A stretch of 25,239 bases of DNA from JACQZU01 sp041908165 (lineage in GTDB: Bacteria; Acidobacteriota; Holophagae; Holophagales; Holophagaceae), in NCBI GenBank assembly GCA_041908165.1, contig JAYRFV010000148.1, forward strand, positions 1-25,239, given 5' to 3'. The first letter of the stretch is position 1. Every line of letters starts with the position of its first letter. Positions 6,153 through 14,524 of the stretch are shown in pieces. The notes under the pieces were generated by a model that was not told where the DNA came from, searched no databases, and saw only the letters and a program-made list of their open reading frames with translations. A program made the translations under genes and the position numbers.

Positions 6153-8546
6153 CTACCCCGCCAGCCTCCGCGAATTGCCGATGACGAAGGCGCTGGAGAG
6201 GACCATGGCGGCGGCGGCGAGGATCGGGTTGAGCACGCCGGTCATCGCCAGGGAGATGCCGAGGGCGTTGTAGAAGAAGGCCCAGAACAGGTTCTGGCGG
6301 ACGATCCGGAAGGTCTTGCGGGCCAGCTTGAAGACCTCCGGGATGCGCTGCAGGGAGCCGGCCAGCAGCACCACGGGGGCCGCCTGCCGGGCGAGGTCGG
6401 CGCCGCTGCCGAGGGCGATGCCCAGGTCCGCCGCGGCCAGCGCCGGGGCATCGTTGATGCCGTCGCCCACCATCGCCACCCGCCGCCCCGCCTGCTGGAA
6501 GCCGCGGACGGCGTCGGCCTTGCCGTCCGGCGGGATCTCGCCGAGGTGTTCGTCCACCCCAAGCAGGCCGGCGATGCCGGCGGTGGTGGCCGCCGCATCG
6601 CCGCTGATGATCGCCGTGTGGATGCCCTGTGCCTTGAGTTCCCGCACCACCGCCGCGGCCTCCGGCCGGGGCCGGTCGCCGAAGGCCAGGAGACCCGTGG
6701 CCCGGCCGTCCACGGCCACCAGGGCGACGGTCCTCCCATCCGCCTGGCTCCGCTCGGCCTGGGCCTGCAGGTCGGCCGGGACCGCGCAGCCCTCCGCCTG
6801 CAGCAGCCGGGCATTGCCCACGACCACGGCGGATCCCCCGACCCGGCCCAGGATCCCCTGGCCGCGACGGACCTCGATCCCCTCGGCGGGCTGAAGGGGA
6901 AGGCCCTGCGCCTCGGCGGCGCGCACCACGGCCTGCGCGAGGGGGTGCTCGGAGTAGGCCTCCAGCGAGGCCGCCAGGGCGAGCGAAGGCCCGGTGTGCT
7001 CCTGCAGGCTGAACTTCCCGTCGGTGAGGGTTCCGGTCTTGTCGAGGACGATGACGTCGATGCGGCGGAAGGTCTCGAGCACCTGCGCGTCGCGGATCAG
7101 GATGCCCTGGCGCGAGGCCCGGCCCACGGCGGCGGTGGTGGCCAGGGGGGTGGCGATGCCAAGGGCGCAGGGGCAGGCGATCACCAGCACCGCGGTGGCC
7201 CGCAGCAGCGCCTCGGATGCGGTCAGGTGGAATGCCAGCCCGCCCAGGAGGGTCAGCAGCGAGAGCCCGAGGACGGTGGGGATGAACACCCGCGAGACCC
7301 GGTCCACGCTGCGCTCGAGGTCGGTGCGGCTGGCCAGGGCGAGTTCCACCGAGCGGACGATCTGGGCCAGCGTGGAGGCCTCGCCGCTGCGGGTGACCTC
7401 CACCGTCAGCACGCCCGCGGCGTTGAGGCTGCCGCAGATGACCAGGTCCCCCGCGGCCTTGGGGCGCAGCTCGGACTCGCCGGTCACCACCGACTCGTCC
7501 ACCGTGGAAGCGCCCTCCAGGACCAGGCCGTCGGCGACGATGCGCTCGCCGGGCTTGACCAGGATCGCCATGCCCGGCTGCAGGTCCTCGGTGGCGATGA
7601 AGTGGTCGCGCCCCTCGCGCCGCAGCCGCGCCTTGCGCGGCAGCAGGCCGTGCAGCATGGAGACGGCCTCGGCGCTGCGCTCCTTGGCGTGGCGCTCCAT
7701 GGCCTTGCCCACCAGCACCAGGGTGACGATGGCGCAGGCGGTGTCGAAGTAGTAGTGCTGCCCGCCCCGGAAGGCCTGGGCGGTGCTGTAGCCGAAGGCG
7801 GCGAACACGCCGGTGGAGATCAGCGCCTCCATCCGCAGGAGGCCGCGGCGCAGCCCCAGCCAGGCGATGCGGTGGATCGGCCAGGCCGAGTACAGCACGA
7901 CCGGCGCGGACAGCCCCAGCAGGATGAACGGCACGCCCCGCCGCGCCCAGTCCGCGATGGCCTCGAAGTAGCTGGCGTAGATCACCAGGCTGAACAGCAT
8001 GACGTTCATCCACAGGGCGCCGGCCACGCCGATGCGCAGGATCAGGTCCTGCCAGTCCTTGCGCCGGACCTCCTGGCCGCTGCCGAAGGGCTGGGCGCGG
8101 TAGCCCAGGGCGGTCACCCGCGCGGGGATCCGGTCCGGGCTGAGGTACTGGGGGCAGTAGCGGACCTTCAGCAGGTCGGAGGCGAACACCACCTCCGCCG
8201 ACTGGATGCCGTATTCCTTGGCCAGCGCGACCTCGATCACCCAGCCGCAGGAGGCGCACCAGAGGCCGCCCAGCTGGTAGACCGCCTCCTCGGTGGCGGC
8301 GCCGGCGGGCACCTCCGGGAGCTCCGCCCGGGCCCGCGAGATGATGCCCAGGCGCAGGCTCTCCTTGAACAGGTCGGTCTCGCGGAGGTCGACGCCTCCG
8401 GCGAGCGCGCCGCTCTCCACCAGGATCGCGTAGACGTTGAGGCAGCCCGTGCAGCAGAAGCGCCGCTCCCGCCCCTCGAAGGACTGGGAGGGCGGCGAAG
8501 GATCGGTGGGGGCGCCGCAGAGGTCGCAGGCCTCCGCGGGATTCAT
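6153..8546 (-). CDS. ccoI: Copper-transporting P1B-type ATPase, cbb3 oxidase assembly (CcoI/FixI)
   Basis: A 797-residue heavy-metal P-type ATPase of the FixI/CcoI branch, an inner-membrane pump needed to load copper into the CcoN binuclear centre. Domains in order: an N-terminal Cys region (CDLC 7-10, CCTGC 31-35) typical of FixI proteins, a heavy-metal-associated domain with CASC at 97-100, membrane helices, TGES at 355-358 (actuator), the copper-translocating CPC at 458-460, the phosphorylated DKTGT at 502-506, SEHPLA at 532-537, and GDGINDAPAL near the end. The ATG at 8546 overlaps the preceding stop by ATGA. It is the last gene of the operon; its stop codon is immediately followed by hexamer array 3 rather than by a terminator. 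Confidence 0.95.
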   Translation of the reverse strand: MNPAEACDLCGAPTDPSPPSQSFEGRERRFCCTGCLNVYAILVESGALAGGVDLRETDLFKESLRLGIISRARAELPEVPAGAATEEAVYQLGGLWCASCGWVIEVALAKEYGIQSAEVVFASDLLKVRYCPQYLSPDRIPARVTALGYRAQPFGSGQEVRRKDWQDLILRIGVAGALWMNVMLFSLVIYASYFEAIADWARRGVPFILLGLSAPVVLYSAWPIHRIAWLGLRRGLLRMEALISTGVFAAFGYSTAQAFRGGQHYYFDTACAIVTLVLVGKAMERHAKERSAEAVSMLHGLLPRKARLRREGRDHFIATEDLQPGMAILVKPGERIVADGLVLEGASTVDESVVTGESELRPKAAGDLVICGSLNAAGVLTVEVTRSGEASTLAQIVRSVELALASRTDLERSVDRVSRVFIPTVLGLSLLTLLGGLAFHLTASEALLRATAVLVIACPCALGIATPLATTAAVGRASRQGILIRDAQVLETFRRIDVIVLDKTGTLTDGKFSLQEHTGPSLALAASLEAYSEHPLAQAVVRAAEAQGLPLQPAEGIEVRRGQGILGRVGGSAVVVGNARLLQAEGCAVPADLQAQAERSQADGRTVALVAVDGRATGLLAFGDRPRPEAAAVVRELKAQGIHTAIISGDAAATTAGIAGLLGVDEHLGEIPPDGKADAVRGFQQAGRRVAMVGDGINDAPALAAADLGIALGSGADLARQAAPVVLLAGSLQRIPEVFKLARKTFRIVRQNLFWAFFYNALGISLAMTGVLNPILAAAAMVLSSAFVIGNSRRLAG

Positions 8547-8704
8547 CGCCGCTGCGCCTGGATCCGTTCGCCCTTCTCGTTGAGCATCTCGGGGTTGGCC
8601 TTCCGCGAGCCCAGGTAGACGTAGACCATGATCCCGACGAACAGGAGGCCCACCCCCAGGAAGAACAGCGGGAAGGGGGACCTGGTTTTCGGTTCGGACG
8701 TCAT
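8543..8704 (-). CDS. 53-residue single-pass membrane protein in the FixH position
   Basis: A small protein with one membrane helix (residues about 13-31, FPLFFLGVGLLFVGIMVYVYLG) and a charged tail. Its ATG overlaps the ccoG stop (ATGA at 8701-8704) and its stop overlaps the ccoI start (ATGA at 8543-8546), so it is tightly coupled and real. In proteobacteria the gene between ccoG and ccoI is ccoH/fixH, encoding about 150 residues; this product is far shorter and lacks the FixH periplasmic domain. It may be a reduced functional replacement, a CcoQ-like peptide, or a lineage-specific assembly factor. Confidence 0.75.
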   Translation of the reverse strand: MTSEPKTRSPFPLFFLGVGLLFVGIMVYVYLGSRKANPEMLNEKGERIQAQRR

Positions 8705-10077
8705 GGCTGCTTGACCTCGGCGGCGGGCTTCACCGGCATGATGAAGTTTAAGGCCTCCGCGTCGGGCGTCGACTGGGTGGATGGCTGGGCCAGGATCCTC
8801 AGCGGGTTCACGTCCACCGAGCCGGGCCAGGGGGCGGCGCGCAGTTCGACGGTGCGGTCGAAGACCGCGCCCGGGGCCAGCTGGACCGGGTTCTCCGGAA
8901 GCTCCAGCTCGGCCCCGGGCAGGCCCTCGGTCCAGAGCCGGACGCCGACCGGCTTCGAGGACCGGTTGGCGAGCTTGATCCGGATGCGGTTGGCGATCCG
9001 GCCGTCGGCGCCGACCGTGAACAGGGTGCTGCGGTCCGGGGCGATCTGGACCAGCACCGGCTTGCGCATGGACAGCGCCACCGCGAGGCCGGAGACGTAG
9101 AAGAGCAGAACCAGCATGATCGCGACCCGCTTGCCGTCGCGGAAGCCGAGCCGCTTGATCCAGGATTCCCGCGCAGGCACGGCGTGCTCGCCGTAGGCAT
9201 AGTGGATCAGGCCCTCGTGCCCGACGCGCCGCAGCACGTCCTCGCAGGCGTCGATGCAGTCCCCGCAGTGGACGCACTCGATCTGGTAGGGCGAATTCCG
9301 GATGTCGATGCCCATCTCGCAGACGGTGACGCACTTCTTGCAGTCGATGCAGGCCTTGTCCGGGTCCTGGTAGACCACGAGCAGGGTGTTGCGGTCCTGC
9401 AGCATGCCCTGCAGGTAGCCGTAGGGGCAGACGGTGGTGCAGAACTTCTGCCGGACGAAGGCGAAGTCCAGGAAGGTGAGCAGGGTCACCGAGGCCCCGG
9501 TGATGCCGCCCGCGGTGACCAGGTCGAAGTGCAGCAGCCGGCTGGCGAGGTCGCGCGGGGCGACGAAGTAGGCGGTGAAGACGAAGGCCAGGAAGGTCGA
9601 GGCCGCCAGCAGCACGGCGTAGAAGAGCGCCAGGGTCAAGGCCTCCCGGCGTCCGGCGGGCCACTTCGGGAGCAGTTTCCGGACCCGGTTGCGGATCCAG
9701 CGCTCGGCCTCCTGGCTGGCCTCGCTGAAGATCATCTGCGGGCAGGCGTAGCTGCAGTAGATCCGGCCGTAGACGATCGCCGAGGCGGCCACCAGGAACA
9801 TCAGCAGCATGGTGGCAAAGAAGAGGATGGCGAACTCGTTGATCCACAGCTCGAAGCCGGCGAGGTAGACGCGCTGCCTCGGGATGTCCACCCGCATCAG
9901 GTTGGTGAAGGGCAGCAGCACGAAGACCAGCGTGCAGACCAGGTGGATCCGCTTGCGTCGCGGCCGGTGGGGGTGCTCCACCGGCGGCAGCGCCGGCTTG
10001 CGCTGCACCTTCGGCTTGGCCCCTGCGGCCACTCCAACGGCCGCGGCGCCCGTGGAGGGGACCGGTGTGTCCTGCAT
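8701..10077 (-). CDS. ccoG: cbb3 oxidase accessory Fe-S protein CcoG (FixG/RdxA)
   Basis: A 458-residue membrane protein of the CcoG family, implicated as a cupric reductase supplying Cu(I) during cbb3 assembly. Membrane helices surround CSYACP (108-112) and FCTTVCPYG (213-219). Two 4Fe-4S ferredoxin motifs follow: CIDCKKCVTVC at 243-253 and CVHCGDCIDAC at 268-278. The C-terminal half is the Ig-like FixG domain, seen as the segment with IRIKLANRSSKPVGVRLW and VQLAPGAVFD. The ATG at 10077 is preceded closely by the oxidoreductase gene stop (18-base gap), consistent with one transcript. Confidence 0.95.
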   Translation of the reverse strand: MQDTPVPSTGAAAVGVAAGAKPKVQRKPALPPVEHPHRPRRKRIHLVCTLVFVLLPFTNLMRVDIPRQRVYLAGFELWINEFAILFFATMLLMFLVAASAIVYGRIYCSYACPQMIFSEASQEAERWIRNRVRKLLPKWPAGRREALTLALFYAVLLAASTFLAFVFTAYFVAPRDLASRLLHFDLVTAGGITGASVTLLTFLDFAFVRQKFCTTVCPYGYLQGMLQDRNTLLVVYQDPDKACIDCKKCVTVCEMGIDIRNSPYQIECVHCGDCIDACEDVLRRVGHEGLIHYAYGEHAVPARESWIKRLGFRDGKRVAIMLVLLFYVSGLAVALSMRKPVLVQIAPDRSTLFTVGADGRIANRIRIKLANRSSKPVGVRLWTEGLPGAELELPENPVQLAPGAVFDRTVELRAAPWPGSVDVNPLRILAQPSTQSTPDAEALNFIMPVKPAAEVKQP

Positions 10078-10095
10078 GGGTTGGATCCTATCGGA

Positions 10096-12039
10096 TCAGC
10101 CTGCCGCGGGTGCGTACAGGATTTTCGAGTTCGGCGTCGGCACGGTCACGCATTCGGTATGGTGTTCGAAGCGCTTCATGACGATCGCGTGGGTCGGGCA
10201 CCGCGTGGCGCACATGGCGCAGCGGATGCACGTGCTTTCGTCCTTCAGCATGACACCGCCGATCTCGTCCTTGTCGGCTTCCGATAAATTCTTATATTCC
10301 CCAAAAGTCATGTCCGACCCGGCCTGGACGAGCTTCTGCCAGGCGTCCTCGTCGGGCAGCCGGCTCAGGCCGACCAGCTTGATGAGGTTCTCCGGGCAGA
10401 CGTCGACGCAGCCGTTGCAGGCGATGCACGTGCTGGTGTCGAACACGGTGTTGATGTTGCAGCGCAGGCAGCGGGAGCCCTGGCGCCGTGCCTCGTCCTC
10501 GGGGAAGGCCAGCTCGACGTTGTCCATGGAGGCGGCGCGGACGTCGCCGTCCAGCACCGGCGCGTTGCAGCGCTCCATCCGGTGCCAGCCCTCGGCCATG
10601 GCGTACTCGGCCGGCAGCCAGCGCTTGCGCACGGCGATGTCGGTCCGGGTGCTGCGCAGGAAGTCGTGCATGGAGCGGGCGGCCACGTGCGCGGAGGCGA
10701 TGGCGTCGATGAACAGCCGCGGCCCGTGGGCGATGTCGCCGCAGGCGAACACGTCCGGGGCGGTGGTCTGGTAGGTCTCGCGGTTGACCTTGATGAGGCC
10801 GCGCTCGGACTCGACCCCATCCTCGGGCTTGAGGAAGGTGAGGTCGGAGACCTGGCCGATGGCGAAGATCACCGTGTCGGCGGCGATGTCCTCGAGAACG
10901 CCCTCGTCGAACTTGGGCTCGAACCGGCCCTCGGCGTTGAACACCGACAGGCACTTCACGGTGCGCAGCGCCTGGACCTTGCCGTCCTTGACCACGATCT
11001 CCTTGGGACCGACCCGGTTGTGGAGGCGGATGCCCTCCTCCTCGCCCTCGTGGATCTCGACCTTGTCCGCCGGCATCTCCTCCAGGGACTCGAGGCAGAT
11101 GACGTGGATCTCCTTGTCGGCGCTCATGCGCAGGGCGGAGCGCGCGACGTCGTAGGCCACCTTCTCGCCGTGGCCGATCTCCTCGAGGGCCTCCTCCTTG
11201 CCGAGGGCCTCGAAGGGGCGGACCGCGGAGCGGGCCACGTCGTAGGCGACGTTGCCGCCGCCCACCACCACCACCCGCCGGCCCATGGGCAGCGGATGGC
11301 CCTCGTTGAAGGCCTTGAGGAACTCCATGCCGTCGAAGACCCCATCGGCGTCGCCGCCGGGCAGGCTGAGCTTGCGGCCGTTGGGCAGGCCGACCCCCAG
11401 GAAGATCGACTTGAACCCCTGCCTGCGCAGGTCCGCGATGGTGAAGTCGCGGCCGAGCTTCATGTTGCACTTCAGCTCGACACCCATGGAGAGGATCGCC
11501 TTGATCTCGTTCTGCACCAGGTCCCGGGGCAGGCGGAACACCGGGACGCCCACGGTGAGCATGCCGCCGGGCTCGGCGTTGGCCTCGAAGACCGTCACCT
11601 TGTAGCCGAGCTGCACCAGGTCGTGGGCCACGGTCAGCCCGCTGACCCCCGCGCCGATCACCGCCACACGCTCGTAGTCGCCCCGGTTGGAGGGCAGCAT
11701 GCGCTGGTCGCAGCCGGCGATGTAGCTGGCGTAGTCGCCCGTCTCGGGACCGAACTTGTCGGTCACGAAGCGCTTGAGGGCGCGGATGGTCACGGGCTCG
11801 TCGAGGGAGCCCCGCCGGCAGTTCGCCTCGCAGGGCGCGCCACAGACCCGTCCGCAGATGGAGGCGAACGGGTTCGTGGCGCGGGCGATGCGATAGGCGT
11901 CCTGGTAGCGCCCCTCGGCGATGGCGGTCACGTAGCCGCAGGCGTCGGTGTGGACCGGGCACGCGTACTGGCACTTGACCATCTCGACCCAGTACTGGGC
12001 CTCGTCGGGAACCCGGAGCTGCCAGCTTGGATGATCCAC
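10096..12039 (-). CDS. FAD-dependent Fe-S oxidoreductase, GltD-like with C-terminal ferredoxin domains
   Basis: A 647-residue cytoplasmic flavoprotein of the glutamate-synthase small-subunit/NfnL-like group. The N-terminal Fer4_20 domain has CQYACPVHTDAC (23-34) and CGRVCGAPCEANC (62-74). An FAD-binding VAVIGAGVSGLTVAHDL begins at about 125 and an NAD(P)-binding VVVVGGGNVAYDVARSA at about 256-272. At the C-terminus are further cysteine clusters: CLRCNIN, CIACNGCVDVCPENLI and CIRCAMCATRCPTHAI. VAYDVARSA recurs 30 residues later (294-302). The start is a GTG. Its place inside a bc/cbb3 operon suggests it feeds or takes electrons between NAD(P)H or ferredoxin and the respiratory chain; that is inference, and glutamate synthase function is unlikely because no large subunit is present. 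Confidence 0.85.
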   Translation of the reverse strand: MDHPSWQLRVPDEAQYWVEMVKCQYACPVHTDACGYVTAIAEGRYQDAYRIARATNPFASICGRVCGAPCEANCRRGSLDEPVTIRALKRFVTDKFGPETGDYASYIAGCDQRMLPSNRGDYERVAVIGAGVSGLTVAHDLVQLGYKVTVFEANAEPGGMLTVGVPVFRLPRDLVQNEIKAILSMGVELKCNMKLGRDFTIADLRRQGFKSIFLGVGLPNGRKLSLPGGDADGVFDGMEFLKAFNEGHPLPMGRRVVVVGGGNVAYDVARSAVRPFEALGKEEALEEIGHGEKVAYDVARSALRMSADKEIHVICLESLEEMPADKVEIHEGEEEGIRLHNRVGPKEIVVKDGKVQALRTVKCLSVFNAEGRFEPKFDEGVLEDIAADTVIFAIGQVSDLTFLKPEDGVESERGLIKVNRETYQTTAPDVFACGDIAHGPRLFIDAIASAHVAARSMHDFLRSTRTDIAVRKRWLPAEYAMAEGWHRMERCNAPVLDGDVRAASMDNVELAFPEDEARRQGSRCLRCNINTVFDTSTCIACNGCVDVCPENLIKLVGLSRLPDEDAWQKLVQAGSDMTFGEYKNLSEADKDEIGGVMLKDESTCIRCAMCATRCPTHAIVMKRFEHHTECVTVPTPNSKILYAPAAG

Positions 12040-12043
12040 GGCG

Positions 12044-12358
12044 TCAGTCCTCGTGGGGCTTGCCGATGGCGAAGATCACCACGGCGATCACGTAGATGAG
12101 GCCGAGCGCGGCGACCGTGTAGGACAGCGCCGGGCTGGTCTGGGACACCTCGTTGAACTTCTGCACGAGGGTGCCGCGGCTGTCGTGGGCCACGTCCCCG
12201 TAGATCTGCATGACCAGGTAGGCCACGCAGCCCAGGCCGATGACCGGGATGGCCAGCTTCAGGAAGCCCGGGGCGTCGGTGCCCTTGCGTTCGGTCATCC
12301 AGCCGTCGGCGTAGTCCTTCAGGCCTTCGGTTTCATTGGTGTTCTTCTGCTCGGTCAC
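12044..12358 (-). CDS. Two-helix membrane protein at the CcoP position, without haem motif
   Basis: A 104-residue protein with an acidic, polar N-terminus and two membrane helices (about 32-54 and 79-98). KDYADGWMTERKG followed by a hydrophobic helix loosely recalls the start of CcoP (a D-G-I/D-G-W segment before the single CcoP helix). No CxxCH exists anywhere in it, so it cannot be the dihaem CcoP subunit. ATGA overlap at 12355-12358 couples it to the preceding small gene; the next gene starts 4 bases after it. It is probably a structural or assembly subunit of this cbb3 variant; function is unknown. Confidence 0.75.
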   Translation of the reverse strand: MTEQKNTNETEGLKDYADGWMTERKGTDAPGFLKLAIPVIGLGCVAYLVMQIYGDVAHDSRGTLVQKFNEVSQTSPALSYTVAALGLIYVIAVVIFAIGKPHED

Positions 12359-12534
12359 GGGTTCCTCCGCGAAGGGTCGTCGTCCTCGAAAAGGTGGTAC
12401 TTCGGGTCCTCGCTGTGCTCGCCCCAGTAGCCGTCCCGCCTGCTCCGGAAGAAGAGGTAGACGGCCACGCCCAGGGAGAGGAAGAAGAACAGGTACGCGA
12501 AGTACACGCTGGGATAGGTGTAGTCGGCGGGCAT
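12355..12534 (-). CDS. Small CcoQ/CcoS-like membrane protein
   Basis: A 59-residue protein with one helix (about 10-29, YFAYLFFFLSLGVAVYLFF), then an Arg-rich stop-transfer and an acidic tail. Position between ccoO and the next subunit is that of ccoQ. The tail EDPKYHLFEDDDPSR is strikingly similar to the tail of the CcoS-like protein at 18056-18253 (EDAKYQVFWTDPDR), so CcoS ancestry is also possible. It starts one base after the ccoO stop and ends in an ATGA overlap with the next gene. Confidence 0.75.
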   Translation of the reverse strand: MPADYTYPSVYFAYLFFFLSLGVAVYLFFRSRRDGYWGEHSEDPKYHLFEDDDPSRRNP

Positions 12535-12535
12535 C

Positions 12536-13105
12536 CTACTTCTCGTAGTCGTCGGCCGGGCGCCAGTTCTTGGCGCGGCCCAGGGACTGCATGTAGGCCA
12601 GCAGCGCCTTGAACTCCGCCGGGTCGTTGGCGATCCAGGGGTAGGGCGGCATGATCGAGCCGGGCACCAGCTCCCGCGGGTTCTTGAAGTGGGTGCGGTG
12701 CCACTGCTCGTTGTACTTGCCGCCGACCCGGGCGAGGTCCGGCCCGGTCCGCTTGGTGCCGAACATGTGCGGGTTGTCGTAGACGAACTCGTCCGGCGTG
12801 GAAATCGGGGCATCCACGCCGCGCCATCCGTAGCGCTTGGTGTCGGCGAGGATGGTGCGGACCTGCTGGGTGTGGCAGTACCAGCAGCCCTCGCGCTGGT
12901 AGATGGCCTTGCCCTGCAGTTCGAGGGCGTTGAGGCGCCGGAGCTCCCCGGTGGGGCCCTTGGCGATGTCGGCGTTCTTGAAGGGCTGCGACCAGCTCTT
13001 GTCGACCATCGGCGGCACCACGGTGGTGAGCAGCCCGCCGATGAAGAACAGGACGGTGGCGATGATGAAGGCCCAGGCGGCGCTGGTGTCGGCTTTCCTG
13101 AACAT
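12536..13105 (-). CDS. ccoO: cbb3-type cytochrome c oxidase subunit II (CcoO)
   Basis: A 189-residue membrane-anchored monohaem cytochrome c that passes electrons to CcoN. One N-terminal helix (about 11-31) anchors it to the periplasmic side. The haem c site is GCWYCHTQQVR (Cys74, Cys77, His78), the CcoO signature, and PGSIMPPYPW near residue 150 gives the axial Met. FGTKRTGPDLARVGG lies between them. The ATG at 13105 has AAAGGAGA upstream and a 21-base gap after ccoN. The length is near the usual CcoO. Confidence 0.96.
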   Translation of the reverse strand: MFRKADTSAAWAFIIATVLFFIGGLLTTVVPPMVDKSWSQPFKNADIAKGPTGELRRLNALELQGKAIYQREGCWYCHTQQVRTILADTKRYGWRGVDAPISTPDEFVYDNPHMFGTKRTGPDLARVGGKYNEQWHRTHFKNPRELVPGSIMPPYPWIANDPAEFKALLAYMQSLGRAKNWRPADDYEK

Positions 13106-13126
13106 GGTGGCTCTCCTTTCCGCGGC

Positions 13127-14524
13127 CTAGGCGGCCGCCTCCGAGGTGGATCCCAGGGCCGTGGCCAGGATGTTGTAGGCGAAGAGCACGATCCCGACGA
13201 ACATGAAGATGCCGGAGAAGAACCGCACCAGCCAGATCGGCTGCAGCGCCTTGACCGTGTCGATGAATGGGATGGAGACGTTGTTCCACTGCCAGCCCTG
13301 CCAGAAGCCGCCGAGCCAGAGGGTCACGAAGAACCCGAGGCCGCCGATCATCAGCATCCAGTAGCTCCAGTTGGCCATGGCCTGGGAGTGGATGGCGCGG
13401 TTCCAGAGCCGGGGCACGGCGTAGTAGGTGCCGGCGATGGCGAAGAAGCTGAAGGCGCCGAGCACGGCCATGTGGGCGTGGCCGGGGATCCAGTCGGTCT
13501 TGGAGACGATGGCGTTCACGGTGCGCAGGCTGTGCATGGGGCCCTGGAAGCAGGTCAGCAGGTAGAACACCACGCCGGACATCAGGAACTTGAGCGGCAC
13601 GTTCTCCCGCAGCTGGTGCCACTGCCCCTTGAGGGTGGCGAACAGGTTGTACACCACCGCCCAGACCGGGATCAGCAGCATCAGCGAGAAGGCGATGGCG
13701 ATGGTCTGCAGCCACTGGGAGATGGGGCCGTGGAGCATGTGGTGGGCGCCGGTCCAGACGTAGACGAAGGCCAGCGACCAGAACCCGACCATGGACAGCT
13801 TGTGGCTGAACAGCGGGGTGTTCGAGGTGCGCGGGATGAAGTAGTAGGCGATGGCCAGGCCGATGGGCGTGAAGATCAGGCCCACGGCGTTGTGGACGTA
13901 CATCCAGTTCAGGTTGGCCTGGTTGACGCCGGTGGTGAACAGCGTGGCGAAATTGCCGGTCAGGTAAACGAAGGCGGTCCAGACGATGGTGCCCATGATG
14001 TACCAGATCGACACGTACATCGCCTGGTGCTTGCGCTGGGCGATGGTCATCAGCAGGTTGGCGCCGAACAGGATCCAGGCCACCACCACCAGCGCGTCGA
14101 GCACGGGCTCGAGTTCCCCGTACTCCCAGCCCTGGTTGCGGCCCATCAGCAGGCTCACCACGGCGCCGAGCACGATCACGTTCCACAGCGCCGCGGTGAA
14201 GACCCCCAGCTTCTCGCTCCAGAGCGGGACGCCGCACAGGCGGGGGATGATGTAGAAGGCCAGGCCCATGTCGGCGGCCAGCAGCCAGCCGAACAGCATG
14301 CCGTTCACGTGCAGGGGGCGGAGCCGGCCGTAGGTGAGCCAGGGCGTGGTGCCCATGAGGTCGGGCCAGCAGAACTTCGCCGCGATGACGATGGCGATGA
14401 TCCCGACGATGAAGAAGTAGAGGACGGAGCTCGCCAGGAACCACTTGGCGGTGGTGTCCTCGTGGACGAGGGTCCCTGTCGCGACCGCTCCGGCCGCTTC
14501 CGCCCGGCTAATTTGATCCTGCAT
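13127..14524 (-). CDS. ccoN: cbb3-type cytochrome c oxidase catalytic subunit I (CcoN)
   Basis: A 465-residue, 12-helix haem-copper oxidase of the C family, reducing oxygen in the inner membrane. Ligands align well with characterised cbb3: His72 (low-spin haem), His211, His261 and His262 (CuB), His349 and His351 in GHAHM (haems). Tyr255, six residues before the His pair, occupies the place of the Tyr crosslinked to a CuB His in cbb3, which argues for an oxidase rather than a nitric oxide reductase. The ATG at 14524 has GGAGG 6 bases upstream; a longer upstream frame was rejected. That ribosome site lies inside the end of the heptaheme cytochrome gene, whose stop is 17 bases into ccoN, so translation is probably coupled. 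Confidence 0.96.
   Translation of the reverse strand: MQDQISRAEAAGAVATGTLVHEDTTAKWFLASSVLYFFIVGIIAIVIAAKFCWPDLMGTTPWLTYGRLRPLHVNGMLFGWLLAADMGLAFYIIPRLCGVPLWSEKLGVFTAALWNVIVLGAVVSLLMGRNQGWEYGELEPVLDALVVVAWILFGANLLMTIAQRKHQAMYVSIWYIMGTIVWTAFVYLTGNFATLFTTGVNQANLNWMYVHNAVGLIFTPIGLAIAYYFIPRTSNTPLFSHKLSMVGFWSLAFVYVWTGAHHMLHGPISQWLQTIAIAFSLMLLIPVWAVVYNLFATLKGQWHQLRENVPLKFLMSGVVFYLLTCFQGPMHSLRTVNAIVSKTDWIPGHAHMAVLGAFSFFAIAGTYYAVPRLWNRAIHSQAMANWSYWMLMIGGLGFFVTLWLGGFWQGWQWNNVSIPFIDTVKALQPIWLVRFFSGIFMFVGIVLFAYNILATALGSTSEAAA

Noticed and set aside
5769..8618. A 949-codon open frame on the plus strand opposite ccoI
   Set aside because: It is antisense to ccoI, with low-complexity G, A, E, H and R-rich translation caused by high GC at codon third positions; no ribosome site or family motif.
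10582..12099. A 505-codon plus-strand frame opposite the FAD oxidoreductase
   Set aside because: It is a mirror frame of a gene with many Fe-S and FAD motifs; its own translation has no recognisable domain.
13127..14524. Nitric oxide reductase instead of oxidase
   Set aside because: The catalytic subunit has Tyr255 and the full cbb3 ligand set, and is followed by a true CcoO and cbb3 assembly genes.
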